Source: a virus
Virus record (IMG/VR): IMGVR_UViG_3300021963_000249
Span: 1 to 41,568 of that record
Strand: one strand, 5' to 3'
Length of the DNA: 41,568 nucleotides
Shown here: in pieces, positions 30,758 to 39,407 of the stretch
How positions within the stretch are numbered: the stretch's first letter is position 1
Layout of the letters: each line of letters starts with the position of its first letter
Made by a program: the position numbers and the translations under genes
The notes under the pieces: model-generated
The model's input: only the letters and a program-made list of their open reading frames with translations
Databases searched by the model: none
What the model was told of the DNA's origin: nothing

Positions 30758-32668
30758 TTATGCTAGTGCGAGGTATTGAGTTTGTTCGATATATCTATTT
30801 AATCCACTTTGAGGAGGACTTTGGAAACTTGGTGCTCCACCAGATGCTCGTGGCGTTGCCTGGGCAATTTGCGATTGATCTGGCATAGAAATGGGAACAA
30901 CAATAGTTTGCCCTTTTCTTTCTGTTGTAACTTGTGATGCTGACTGTACTGATTGTGCTGGTTTTGCACTTGCAATTTGAACTTCTGGTGATGTATTTGG
31001 TTTTGCAGCAGAAATTGCAGTAGAAGTAGGAGCAGTCTTTCTTCCAATATCTAGTAAGTTAAGATACGGTTTTGGATCAATTGGTTTTCCATTTGGTCTA
31101 ACTTCATAATGCAAGTGTATTCCAGATCCAGATCCTGTATTTCCAATCTCACCAATTACTTGACCATTATATGGTCCAGGTCTAACCATTATTCTTGCCA
31201 AGTGTGCAAAATAATATTCGGTATTGCCAGATTTAATGATGACGAGATTTCCATATCCACCTGCAACCGCAGCATATGTTACTGTACCAGATCCTCTGAA
31301 TCCTACTAACCATCCTTTTTGACCACTTGTTCCTATGTCAATACCTGCGTGACTTCTTGTAGAAGTTCTGTATGCACCATAATTTCCAGCTCCACCAGAA
31401 AGTCCAACGGTTGGTGTTCCACCAGATGGACCAGATACATTGATTTCATCAATAACACGTGATCTTGAAGTAATAACTGGTGATGAGGTTGTTTGTCTAG
31501 GTTGTCCTAGGGGAGTTCTTCTTGCTTGTTCTACTATTTGAATTTCTTTTGCAGAGTATTTTGATCCACCAACAGTCCAAGGTTGTATGCCCCTTTCTTT
31601 TAACAAAGCAACTGCCATTAAATCTTGATTTTCTGGACTGAATTTATCTTGTGGAGTTAATCCAGCAGATTTCATAACACCTGGAAGAGTGTTTGGGATA
31701 AACTGATATCTTCCAGCAGCATAAACCCCATAGTTACTAACTTGTGGATTTGATTTATTCATTAACCATTGCTGTCTTTGAAGAACTTCACCAATAGTCA
31801 TATCAGTTAGATTCTTCCCTATTTTTGTCTTAGAGTCCAGGGTTGATCCAACAATATCATCTCCGATAGTTCCTTGATTCATTGCATTATAACTTCCACC
31901 ACTTTCAGGTCCAGAAATAATATCCAATGCTTGTTTATGAATTGGTAATAATTGTCCAGCACCACCACCGCCACCAGGAACTCCCTCAGGTGCTGCTGGT
32001 TCTGGACCAGGTTCAGGAATGTTTAATTTATCAAATCCAAGATCAAGTGGTTGAGAAAGAAGATATATTGCATCATTGAAATCTTTTTCAATACCTAATA
32101 TGCCAGTTTGAATAGTTGACATACTTCTATCAATCAATTGTTGTTGATCAGTAAAATCAAACTTCATAAAGTTTTGGATAGTTCCACCAAGTAAACTACC
32201 AAATCCAGATAATATTGTTGTAACATTACCCACAAAAGATCTCAATACGATAAACAATTTACCCATTCTCGATATCAATTGTTCACCAAGACTAATGATT
32301 ACAGGAAGGTTATTAATTAACCATCCAACCATCAGTGTTCCTATAAAATCTAGTATTCTTCCAAGAAAACCTTTGGTACTAGATGCAATTACTTTTCCTT
32401 GTCTTCTAATTGCACCACTAATTCCAGATGCCTCAATTATATCTTCTCTTTCTCTTCTCCTAACTGCTTCTCTCCTTTTCTGGAAATTTGATACTGTGAG
32501 TTTTATTGCTTGTTGTTTCTGTCTGTTGCTGTTTACTAATGCTGTGTTGATATTTACAGCACTCTTTTGAGTACTATTAATACTTTTCCTAAAAGTCATC
32601 ACAGACTTTTTAATTTTATCAACACCTATCGATGATTTTATTAATGTGCTTTGAAGTTTTTCTGCCAT
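30758..32668 (-). CDS. Tail protein with transglycosylase/muramidase-like and M23 peptidase domains
   Basis: 636 aa. Residues 1-90 are basic and helical, and 98-165 hydrophobic (membrane or tape-measure-like). A Gly/Pro linker (PGGGGGAG) follows. Residues about 245-360 look like a lysozyme/transglycosylase (ISGPESGGSYNAMNQGT with Glu255; AAGRYQFIPNTLPGVMKSAG). Residues 430-535 are an M23 endopeptidase with His440 and Asp444 (HAGIDIG), His489 (YFAHL) and HLHYE 518-522. It could cut both glycan strands and peptide cross-links during DNA injection. It lies between gp27-like and tape-measure-like genes, so it is probably in the tail or hub. Confidence 0.85.
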   Translation of the reverse strand: MAEKLQSTLIKSSIGVDKIKKSVMTFRKSINSTQKSAVNINTALVNSNRQKQQAIKLTVSNFQKRREAVRRREREDIIEASGISGAIRRQGKVIASSTKGFLGRILDFIGTLMVGWLINNLPVIISLGEQLISRMGKLFIVLRSFVGNVTTILSGFGSLLGGTIQNFMKFDFTDQQQLIDRSMSTIQTGILGIEKDFNDAIYLLSQPLDLGFDKLNIPEPGPEPAAPEGVPGGGGGAGQLLPIHKQALDIISGPESGGSYNAMNQGTIGDDIVGSTLDSKTKIGKNLTDMTIGEVLQRQQWLMNKSNPQVSNYGVYAAGRYQFIPNTLPGVMKSAGLTPQDKFSPENQDLMAVALLKERGIQPWTVGGSKYSAKEIQIVEQARRTPLGQPRQTTSSPVITSRSRVIDEINVSGPSGGTPTVGLSGGAGNYGAYRTSTRSHAGIDIGTSGQKGWLVGFRGSGTVTYAAVAGGYGNLVIIKSGNTEYYFAHLARIMVRPGPYNGQVIGEIGNTGSGSGIHLHYEVRPNGKPIDPKPYLNLLDIGRKTAPTSTAISAAKPNTSPEVQIASAKPAQSVQSASQVTTERKGQTIVVPISMPDQSQIAQATPRASGGAPSFQSPPQSGLNRYIEQTQYLALA

Positions 32669-32669
32669 T

Positions 32670-34403
32670 TTACATCATCGGAACGTTATAGACTGAATGT
32701 GAAAATGCAAGGTAAATGTTGTTTGCATTTTCTGGGTTTATAACTGGCATTGGATTAGTATCTTCCCCAGTTACAGTTGATCTTTGTTTTCCAGAAACAG
32801 ACTTAGTTCCTCCACCAATAGGCATAGGAATAATTGTTGGTGTTGGTTCTGGTAATGGACCAACACTTGCTGTCTTCATTGCAACTTCTTGCTTAATTGG
32901 AAATACTTGTGCTTGTGGTATATTAATTGATTCTGGTATTAGTCCTTTTGTGGGTGATATGTTAACTGCATCTGTTAATGCTCCTTTTGCAATTTCAAGA
33001 CCTTGTGTTCCAACTTCTTTGGCAAATTGTGCAGTAGTTTGAACCAGTTGTTCTACGTTTATATTTCCATATTGTGGTTGCTGTGTAAAGTCTTGTCCTG
33101 ATGCTTGTGCTATTAAATCTGCACTTGATTTTTCTTCTTCTACTAAATTATTTGTGTCTGTTGTATTTGATGCAACATTTGCTTGTTCCCGATTACCCAT
33201 CAGGTCTTCAGAATTAAAAGCAATATCAGTTATTTTACTCTGAACTGGTTGAGAACTGGTTACACCAGGATCAGTTCCAAACATTTCGGTGGTCTTATCA
33301 TAAAGACCTTTAAACATATCCGTTGCAGGACCAAAACTAAAAAATCCAGCTGCAAGTGATGCTGGAACTTTGATAAGTGGTGGTAAGGGTAATCTCATTA
33401 CTCCACTAGCAATCCCACCACTAGTAAAAGCACCACCAATATTGCCTGTATATGCTCTTCCAGGATCTTCGCCCTGCATAACATCAGCAGTACCAGCAAT
33501 TCCTCCACCAATAAGAGGACCTAATAAACTTGTTGGAGAAAGTATATTAATTCCCTTTTTTCCAACTTGTTTAGATGCTTCACTAGTTGTTTTTGGTGGT
33601 TCTTTGCCACCAGCAGGTGGTGGTGGATTTCCTCCACCTCCTCCACCAGGTTTTGAAAATCCTGGAAGGACGTTCTGTATTTTTGGTATGAGTTTATCTG
33701 CTGCTCCCTTAACACCATCTAACAGAGCTTGAACAGGTCTTATAAACAAACCAACAGCAACAGCAGTTGTGACTCTTGCAGCAACACGAGTCATCGCATT
33801 GAATACTGCGGTTAGACCAAATCTAATACCAGCATATATTCCACCAATAATGCCAAGATTTTTTAGAACATTATCCCGTATCTCTGTTAATCTTTTTTTA
33901 TTTCCTTCACCAAGTGCCTTGATTGTCTCCAATCCTTGGTTTAATAACCAACCACCCAAAAGAGTGGTAAAAAACTGCATTACACGAGAAAGTGTAAATG
34001 ATGTCTTTGCAGCGATTTTTTGAACAGGATAGACTAGTGCAGATTGTATCTTTCTTTCAATTGCACTTTCTTTACCTTCTCTTAACTGCTGTTCTGCAAG
34101 TCTTCTTTCTTGATCTTGTTCTTGTGCTTCTTTTCTTCTTTCTAATATTGAGTTTTGAGTTATATTTCCATAAACATTCTGCATCGCAGCATTCAGAGAA
34201 TTAACTTGCTGCGTGAGTGATGTAAGTTGTTCAGAAACTGTATTTAATGCTAACGAGTTTCTTTGAATTAATGATGTTGTAACTGGATCTGGTTGAGAAA
34301 CCGCAGGAGGAGGTGGAGGTGCTGCTCTAACAAAAGCATCAGCAGACACCGTTCTTCTAGCGACTCTTAGTCCTCCTGATAGTGGCGATTTAATCTCAGC
34401 CAT
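32670..34403 (-). CDS. Tape-measure-like tail protein
   Basis: 577 aa. It has an Ala/Pro-rich N-terminus, then coiled-coil segments (about 40-130: SLTQQVNSLNAAMQ, ERRKEAQEQDQERRLAEQQL) and hydrophobic stretches (about 135-235, including MQFFTTLLGGWLLNQGL and IGGIYAGIRFGLTAVF). A glycine/proline linker and a long disordered C-terminus rich in P, Q and T follow. The coiled coil plus membrane-like helices is the pattern of tail tape-measure or hub proteins. Position next to the lysin, gp51-like and gp26 genes suits a gp29 analogue, but family assignment is uncertain. Its start overlaps the upstream gene by 8 nt. Confidence 0.6.
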   Translation of the reverse strand: MAEIKSPLSGGLRVARRTVSADAFVRAAPPPPPAVSQPDPVTTSLIQRNSLALNTVSEQLTSLTQQVNSLNAAMQNVYGNITQNSILERRKEAQEQDQERRLAEQQLREGKESAIERKIQSALVYPVQKIAAKTSFTLSRVMQFFTTLLGGWLLNQGLETIKALGEGNKKRLTEIRDNVLKNLGIIGGIYAGIRFGLTAVFNAMTRVAARVTTAVAVGLFIRPVQALLDGVKGAADKLIPKIQNVLPGFSKPGGGGGGNPPPPAGGKEPPKTTSEASKQVGKKGINILSPTSLLGPLIGGGIAGTADVMQGEDPGRAYTGNIGGAFTSGGIASGVMRLPLPPLIKVPASLAAGFFSFGPATDMFKGLYDKTTEMFGTDPGVTSSQPVQSKITDIAFNSEDLMGNREQANVASNTTDTNNLVEEEKSSADLIAQASGQDFTQQPQYGNINVEQLVQTTAQFAKEVGTQGLEIAKGALTDAVNISPTKGLIPESINIPQAQVFPIKQEVAMKTASVGPLPEPTPTIIPMPIGGGTKSVSGKQRSTVTGEDTNPMPVINPENANNIYLAFSHSVYNVPMM

Positions 34404-34575
34404 TTGCTCCCTGTTGGTGCTTTAGATTCTCTTCTTCAACATATTGTTTGAGGAGAGAAAGATAAATCTCTCTTTCCCAAGGAATCATATTTTCTAGTTC
34501 TGTCAAACTATATTTATGATGCTGCATCAAGGCAAAATTAACTTTATAGTATGACTCAATATCCTCGTGAGCCAT
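34396..34575 (-). CDS. Small baseplate-hub assembly or tail chaperone-like protein
   Basis: 59 aa, beginning MAHEDIESYYKVNFALMQHH and containing NMIPWEREIYLSLLKQY. The IPWERExY-type segment is typical of small tail-assembly factors that follow gp26 in T4-like phages and of chaperones in other tails. It starts two bases after the gp26 stop and overlaps the tape-measure-like gene by 8 nt. I do not assign a T4 number with confidence; gp51 is the obvious candidate by position. Confidence 0.65.
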   Translation of the reverse strand: MAHEDIESYYKVNFALMQHHKYSLTELENMIPWEREIYLSLLKQYVEEENLKHQQGANG

Positions 34576-34577
34576 AC

Positions 34578-35297
34578 TTACCCGAAAAAAGATGTAAGTC
34601 CCTCCAACACAACTTCACTTTCAACACCAGTCTTTGGATTCTTAACTGTAAATTTATGAGAAAGTTTAGGCATTGTATCAAAAAACTTTTCAATCTCTTT
34701 GAATTGTTTTGATGTAAACTGTTCCACAAATTCAAGAAGTTCTTTTTTAGTACAATCAGATGCTGCCCAAGATTCATCTTCCGAGTAAACTTGTTCAATG
34801 CACGATGCAATCAAATCAAATGTTTCAGTCACACCAATTTCATTTCCAGAAGCAAAATTACTCTTGATGAATTCATCCATCGATGGATACTTCATTCTTA
34901 AAATCAAATTATCATCAAGTTTAATATCTCTGGTGTGATCTTCACTAATTTGAACTTTAATATCGTCAAGATTAATCAATACTGGAACCTGAGTAATGTT
35001 ATCATCAGGACAAGTAATTAGAACTTCAACATCTTCCCCAACAGATTTGCCTCGAATGTTGAGGAACAAATATTCAATATCGAAAGTTGATAAATCTTCA
35101 ACTTTAATACCTCTTGTCAAAATGCAAGAGGAAATCACATTTTTAACTGCATTAGCAATTTGTTTGCTATCTTCACTTTCCATAGCAATGATTAAGATCT
35201 TTTCTTCTTTAACTAGAAAAGGTCTATACTTAATTTTCTGTTTATTAGATGGAATTTCTAACTCATACGTTGGCGTAGAGATTTTAGGTAAAGGCAT
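34578..35297 (-). CDS. 26: Baseplate hub subunit gp26
   Basis: 239 aa. It shows the conserved T4_baseplate pattern: MPLPKISTPTYELEIPSNK, YRPFLVKEEKILIIAMES, VISSCI, FDIEYLFLNIRGKSVGE, a ...TCPDD loop, and MKYPSMDEF. In T4, gp26 is part of the hub and its assembly. A CTAAATA late promoter lies 27 nt upstream, and the tape-measure and hub genes follow on the same transcript. Confidence 0.85.
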   Translation of the reverse strand: MPLPKISTPTYELEIPSNKQKIKYRPFLVKEEKILIIAMESEDSKQIANAVKNVISSCILTRGIKVEDLSTFDIEYLFLNIRGKSVGEDVEVLITCPDDNITQVPVLINLDDIKVQISEDHTRDIKLDDNLILRMKYPSMDEFIKSNFASGNEIGVTETFDLIASCIEQVYSEDESWAASDCTKKELLEFVEQFTSKQFKEIEKFFDTMPKLSHKFTVKNPKTGVESEVVLEGLTSFFG

Positions 35298-35323
35298 AAT
35301 AATCCTTACAACTCAGATAAAAA

Positions 35324-35330
35324 TATTTAG
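35324..35330 (-). promoter_or_regulatory. Late promoter CTAAATA
   Basis: Minus-strand CTAAATATTTTTATC, 27 nt before the gp26 ATG and inside the short gap after the gp54-like gene. Same CTAAATA core as at 10068, 36148, 36174 and 37048. Confidence 0.65.
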
Positions 35331-35345
35331 AGAAGTCTTTTGAAC

Positions 35346-36146
35346 TTACAATAGACTATCTCTTAATTGTCCAGTAACTATTGCTTCGCCTGTTGGAGTT
35401 CCAAGAGGTCTAAATCTTACACCGCCAGCAGCAGCTGCACCAGGTGATACTGGAACGTAGATCGGTCTATTATTATCAGTTTCGTTGAGGAAATTAGTTC
35501 CTGCTTGCGGATCTCTATTGTTATCTTCTCTTCTGTTAATGTCTATACTATATGATCTACCACAAACATATCTTTCATAATTAAATGAAGCACTTGCTTT
35601 TAAAATAGACGAATTTTCATAAGAAATTGCAGTTGAATTTAAAGTAAGTGGGAATAAACCATAAAAAGTATATTCAATATACTTACTATAATCTCTATCA
35701 AATTTTATAATTCTTGTAGAATTGCACTTATATTCATCTGGATACATCATTCTGAAATGATATCCTTCTTTATATGGAGATTCTCTCGATCCACTAGAAA
35801 TGAATTCCATCCAGTGCTCTAAAAATTTCAAAGTTTTATATGAATTATCAACATAGAACTCAAAATCTATTTGAGTAAAAGTTCTGGTGTGTGCCATTTT
35901 TTCTGCAACACCAGTGTAGTTTCCAACAATATCCGCAGTTGCAAAAGAACTTCCTGGAAGTGATGCAGAGTTGCACAACAACCCAACTGAGTCACCAATA
36001 AATCTATAATCAATTCCTCTTCTGAGTAAATATGATCTTAATTGTCCAGATAAACCACCAAAAATTATCTGATAATGAGAAGTCTGAGCAAGATTGGTAA
36101 AAAGTGGTTTGAACTCTGATATTTTTCTTGGTCTTGGTGCAGGCAC
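35346..36146 (-). CDS. 54: Baseplate tail-tube initiator gp54-like
   Basis: 266 aa with GTG start at 36146. The central part (HTRTFTQIDFEFYVDNSYKTLKFLEHWMEF, residues about 86-115) and FYGLFPLTLN... are tube-fold features shared with gp19/gp54. In T4, gp54 starts tail-tube polymerisation on gp48. The divergent neighbour block (gp4, gp48, gp53) is consistent. The N-terminal arm (KISEFKPLFTNLAQTSHYQIIF) is typical of tube initiators. Its promoter shares the intergenic region with gp4. Confidence 0.75.
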   Translation of the reverse strand: MPAPRPRKISEFKPLFTNLAQTSHYQIIFGGLSGQLRSYLLRRGIDYRFIGDSVGLLCNSASLPGSSFATADIVGNYTGVAEKMAHTRTFTQIDFEFYVDNSYKTLKFLEHWMEFISSGSRESPYKEGYHFRMMYPDEYKCNSTRIIKFDRDYSKYIEYTFYGLFPLTLNSTAISYENSSILKASASFNYERYVCGRSYSIDINRREDNNRDPQAGTNFLNETDNNRPIYVPVSPGAAAAGGVRFRPLGTPTGEAIVTGQLRDSLL

Positions 36147-36147
36147 T

Positions 36148-36155
36148 CTAAATAC
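36148..36155 (+). promoter_or_regulatory. Late promoter CTAAATAC (rightward)
   Basis: Plus-strand CTAAATACC, 27 nt before the gp4 ATG at 36182. It faces the leftward CTAAATA at 36174-36180, so the two late transcripts would start within about 10 nt of each other. Confidence 0.6.
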
Positions 36156-36173
36156 CTATTATGAGCATTTTAG

Positions 36174-36180
36174 TTATTTA
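36174..36180 (-). promoter_or_regulatory. Late promoter CTAAATA (leftward)
   Basis: Minus-strand CTAAATAACT, 28 nt before the GTG of gp54. It ends one base before the gp4 ATG on the other strand, so RNA polymerase binding here would cover the gp4 start region. Confidence 0.6.
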
Positions 36181-36181
36181 G

Positions 36182-36619
36182 ATGTCATATAAGGGAAAAT
36201 ACAAACCATCATATCCTCAAAAGTACAAAGGAGATCCCACGAACATTGTTTATCGTTCATTGTGGGAGCGCAAATTTATGGTGTACTGTGATTTGAATGA
36301 AAATGTTTTAGAGTGGGCATCAGAAGAAAAGTGTGTTGTTTATCGTTCTCCAATAGACGGAAAACCTCATAGGTACTTTCCTGATTTTATCATAAAAGTT
36401 AAAGAAGAGAATGGTTCAATTAAGAAATATGTGATCGAGATCAAACCAAAGAGACAAACACTTCCTCCACCAAAACCCAAAAGACAGACCAAAGGATACT
36501 TGCAGGAAGCATATGAGTATGCCAAGAATCAAGCAAAGTGGGCAGCGGCGAAAGAATGGTGTGCGGATCGTGGATATGAATTTAAGGTTCTAACGGAGAA
36601 CGAATTAGGTATCAAATAA
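36182..36619 (+). CDS. 4: Head completion protein gp4 (nuclease-like)
   Basis: 145 aa. It begins MSYKGKYKPSYPQKYKGDP and has the gp4 signature NIVYRSLWERKFMVYCD, then HRYFPDFIIKV and YVIEIKPKRQ. The PDF...EIK residues form a PD-(D/E)XK nuclease core, as known for the gp4 family. In T4 it acts after DNA packaging to finish the head and its DNA end before tail joining. The stop overlaps the next ATG (TAATG). First gene of the plus-strand block. Confidence 0.9.
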   Translation: MSYKGKYKPSYPQKYKGDPTNIVYRSLWERKFMVYCDLNENVLEWASEEKCVVYRSPIDGKPHRYFPDFIIKVKEENGSIKKYVIEIKPKRQTLPPPKPKRQTKGYLQEAYEYAKNQAKWAAAKEWCADRGYEFKVLTENELGIK

Positions 36620-37059
36620 TGGCAGAAAAGAGAGAAACTCTACTTCAGTCACAAAAAAGAAAACTTGCTGAGCAAAAATCAGCAAAAAATCCAACCGATA
36701 CTGATACTAATCGTAATAGAGTTCGTCCTGTTTTAGAAGGAATTACGGGGAAAGAAAGTGGTGATGACTTAATGCTTGAACTTTTGGAAGTTGTTCAAGA
36801 AAGTGGAAAAGTTCCTCAGGTAGGTAAATTTTATATTTTCGTTTACAATGCAAAAACACCAAATATTAGATATGATCAAAATCCATTAGTTGCAGTAACT
36901 GATGTTTTTGCTTGGGGATTTCGTGGATTGAATATGCACTGGAGTGAAACTCGTCAATATACTTGGAATGAAGTGGTTGGATCATTGTACGAAGTGTATC
37001 CATCAGAAATAAGAGACTTGCAAGCAATACCTTTTGCAAATTTCCGTCTAAATACTTAA
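36619..37059 (+). CDS. Hypothetical protein between gp4 and gp48
   Basis: 146 aa. A basic, disordered N-terminus (residues 1-50) is followed by a compact beta domain (GKFYIFVYNAKTPNIRYDQNP, AVTDVFAWGFRGLNMHW, YTWNEVVGSLYEVYPSEI). Its place between gp4 and gp48 is common in T4-like cyanophages. Function unknown; likely virion or assembly. The late promoter of gp48 overlaps its last codons. Confidence 0.7.
   Translation: MAEKRETLLQSQKRKLAEQKSAKNPTDTDTNRNRVRPVLEGITGKESGDDLMLELLEVVQESGKVPQVGKFYIFVYNAKTPNIRYDQNPLVAVTDVFAWGFRGLNMHWSETRQYTWNEVVGSLYEVYPSEIRDLQAIPFANFRLNT
37048..37055 (+). promoter_or_regulatory. Late promoter CTAAATAC
   Basis: Plus-strand CTAAATACTTA, 18 nt before the gp48 ATG and overlapping the last codons of the upstream gene. 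Confidence 0.6.
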
Positions 37060-37072
37060 AAAAGTAGTATAG

Positions 37073-38095
37073 ATGCCTCTCAACGTCGGTGCTTCAATGG
37101 GTAGCGAAGCATATGCAACTGCTTCGACAGAAAATGCTTACGCTAATGCATATTCTAATGTATCCGCAACACCAGAGTATTTCAACAATGGTGGTGGAAA
37201 GAATACCTTTCGGTATCCAATGAAGAGAATTGATAATACTTCCGACTACTTGGAAATAAAAATATTTGATTATATTGCTGGTGGTATTAACTTTGGTCCA
37301 CCACTTGAAATGCCTTCAATGCAACAAAGGCAGCAGCAAAACAAAGCAGGCAAATCTAGTCCAACACATTACATCATACTTCCAATACCTCAAAATGTAA
37401 GTGATAGTAACTCTGTAACTTGGGGTGAAGATACGTTAGATCCAATGAGTGCCGCTGGTGTTGGAATTTTTGGTGAGGGTGTAAAAAGTCCAACCGAAGC
37501 TGCACAGAAAGTGATTGAAGCTGCTGCAAGTTACTCTACGCAACTTGCAAATAACCAAGCACTTAAAACGTCTTTTATCAGTAAGTTAGCTGGAACAGCA
37601 GTAAATAATCTTGGTGGTAATGTAAGTACCAGTGGATTGATTGCCAGAACAACTGGAATGGTTATGAATTCTAACTTGGAACTTCTTTTTCAAGGTGTAA
37701 ATCTTAGAGGATTCCAATTTACATTTGATCTTGCTCCAAGATCTAGAAAAGAAGCAGAAGAAGTTAAAGGAATTATCAGAACATTAAAATCAACAATGTC
37801 TGCAAGAAATGGTGGTGCAGGCACTGGAAATAATAGATCTGGATTTTTTATTGAATCTCCAAGTGTCTATCAATTAACCTATAAAATGGGTCCAAAGAAA
37901 CATCCATTTTTAAATACTTTCAAACCTTGTGCATTGACAGATATGTCCGTAAATTACACAGCATCTGGAACTTATGCAACTTATGAAGATGGAAGTCCAG
38001 TTCACTTACAGATGACATTAGCATTCAAAGAAATTGATCCAGTATACTATGAAGATTATGGACAAGATGCAGCATTCGATGGAGTAGGTTACTAA
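37073..38095 (+). CDS. 48: Baseplate tail-tube cap gp48
   Basis: 340 aa. The C-terminal half contains the gp48 pattern (FQFTFDLAPRSRKEAEEVKGIIRTLKS, SPSVYQLTYKMG, YATYEDGSPVHLQMTLAFKEIDPVYYEDY). gp48 caps the central baseplate and, with gp54, starts the tail tube; it has a tube-like fold. The N-terminal ~70 residues include Asn/Ala/Tyr-rich sequence (TASTENAYANAYSN) specific to the cyanophage form. The next gene, gp53, begins two bases after the stop (TAAAATG). Confidence 0.85.
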   Translation: MPLNVGASMGSEAYATASTENAYANAYSNVSATPEYFNNGGGKNTFRYPMKRIDNTSDYLEIKIFDYIAGGINFGPPLEMPSMQQRQQQNKAGKSSPTHYIILPIPQNVSDSNSVTWGEDTLDPMSAAGVGIFGEGVKSPTEAAQKVIEAAASYSTQLANNQALKTSFISKLAGTAVNNLGGNVSTSGLIARTTGMVMNSNLELLFQGVNLRGFQFTFDLAPRSRKEAEEVKGIIRTLKSTMSARNGGAGTGNNRSGFFIESPSVYQLTYKMGPKKHPFLNTFKPCALTDMSVNYTASGTYATYEDGSPVHLQMTLAFKEIDPVYYEDYGQDAAFDGVGY

Positions 38096-38096
38096 A

Positions 38097-38798
38097 ATGA
38101 GTTATTTCAGAGAACTACCAGATTTAGAAATACCATCATCCCTACCACATAAAAATTCTTCAAGGGATTACATAAGAGTTAAAAACATATTTCGTAGAGT
38201 TAAGTTTTTAGACTGGTTACAGGATAAGGCTGTTTTATATGCTAAATTTCAAATACCACAAAATGCCAGACCTGACACGGTTGCTGACCTACTTTATGGA
38301 AGTCCAGATTATGACTGGGTTGTTTTAATTACTGCTGGTATTGTAAGCGTAAGACATCAATGGCCACTTTCTAATCGTGATATTTACGAATATGCTGAAA
38401 ACAAGTATACTCCAGAAAAGTTAAATGCTATTCATCATTATGAAACTGTTGAAGTTAGAGATCAAAACGGGAGATTAATTCTTCCAAAAGGTAAAATTGT
38501 TGATTCAAATTTTAAGATAGTTATATCTCCTGGTTCCACTTATAAAAATGTTGGACCAAATGAAACTACTATTTTTACCTCAGATACGACTGGGGAAATA
38601 AACCCAGTTATTGGAGTTTCAAATTATGAGTATGAAGTTGCACTAAATGATCAAAAAAGACAAATTGATGTTTTAGACAGATCATACTTACAACAATTCT
38701 TAAATGATATGAGAGTAATTATGAAATATGATGAAAGTTCACAGTATGTTAACGACAAATTAGCTCGCACTGAGAACACTCGTCTCATCGGTCCATAA
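38097..38798 (+). CDS. 53: Baseplate wedge protein gp53
   Basis: 233 aa. It begins MSYFRELPDLEIPSSLPHK and has IFRRVKFLDWLQDKAVLYAKFQIP and RPDTVADLLYGSPDYDWVVLI, then WPLSNRDIYEYAENKYTP. These are the conserved features of gp53 (a LysM-like wedge component). T4 gp53 connects wedges to the hub at the end of wedge assembly. Its 3' end overlaps the convergent Mom-like gene by 39 nt. Confidence 0.88.
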   Translation: MSYFRELPDLEIPSSLPHKNSSRDYIRVKNIFRRVKFLDWLQDKAVLYAKFQIPQNARPDTVADLLYGSPDYDWVVLITAGIVSVRHQWPLSNRDIYEYAENKYTPEKLNAIHHYETVEVRDQNGRLILPKGKIVDSNFKIVISPGSTYKNVGPNETTIFTSDTTGEINPVIGVSNYEYEVALNDQKRQIDVLDRSYLQQFLNDMRVIMKYDESSQYVNDKLARTENTRLIGP

Positions 38799-39377
38799 CA
38801 GTTTCAAACTTTTATCAAACATCATAACGTAACGGTGCTTGCGGGAGCGTTCTTTCCATTCTCCCTCAGCACCTTTTACTTTACCTCTTGAATGTTTGGT
38901 GCCATCGGCATAGTAGAAGTCTTTCTTAGCGTCTGTAAGACCGCAATATTTAAAGTTGCAAGCACGATAAATTGTACCATCGTGAAAATCAGAATCCGCG
39001 TAAGAAATGATTGCTGAGACGTTTGTATCCTTGCGAAATTGTCTAATCGCTTTTGCAACGAACCAAGAAGTAATGTTGTACTCTTGTGACTGTGTATCTG
39101 GGTGTATACAGAGTCTGGACAATTCGAAGAGTCCTTGCTGTTGGTTTCGTTCAAGTCCAAATGCCCCCTTTGCAATTTCTGGAACTGGAAGTCCTGTGAA
39201 GATACAGACTCCCTGTAAACCACCAATATTTAGTGGAGAGAACTCATTTTTCTTGAAAAGACCATAATTATATCCAGACTTGAATCCCTTTGATATATCT
39301 TTGAGATAGTGATATTTCAGCAACAGTTCTCCCGCTTGCTGTTTGGTGATTCTATCGACGTAAAAATCAGATTTCAT
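38760..39377 (-). CDS. Mom-like DNA-modification protein (GNAT-type fold)
   Basis: 205 aa. Matches the Mom-like family motifs: HYLKDISKG (23-31), GGLQGVCIFTG (52-62), FELSRLCIHPD (84-94) and ISYADSDFHDGTIYRACNFKYCG (about 124-146). Mu Mom converts adenine to a modified base that blocks restriction. Here it could modify phage DNA against host or competitor restriction, alongside the methyltransferase at 5927-6745. It runs opposite to gp53, overlapping by 39 nt, and its start is directly after a terminator hairpin. The true chemistry is not shown by sequence. Confidence 0.7.
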   Translation of the reverse strand: MKSDFYVDRITKQQAGELLLKYHYLKDISKGFKSGYNYGLFKKNEFSPLNIGGLQGVCIFTGLPVPEIAKGAFGLERNQQQGLFELSRLCIHPDTQSQEYNITSWFVAKAIRQFRKDTNVSAIISYADSDFHDGTIYRACNFKYCGLTDAKKDFYYADGTKHSRGKVKGAEGEWKERSRKHRYVMMFDKSLKLLWTDETSVLSAS

Positions 39378-39404
39378 AAAAAAAGGGGAGACCCTTGCCT
39401 CCCC
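39378..39404 (-). terminator. Strong rho-independent terminator after gp32
   Basis: Minus strand GGGGAG, 8-nt loop, CTCCCC, then seven U. It ends the gp32 transcript, but its U-run stops exactly at the ATG of the Mom-like gene, so it also forms the leader of that gene. Confidence 0.8.
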
Positions 39405-39407
39405 AGT

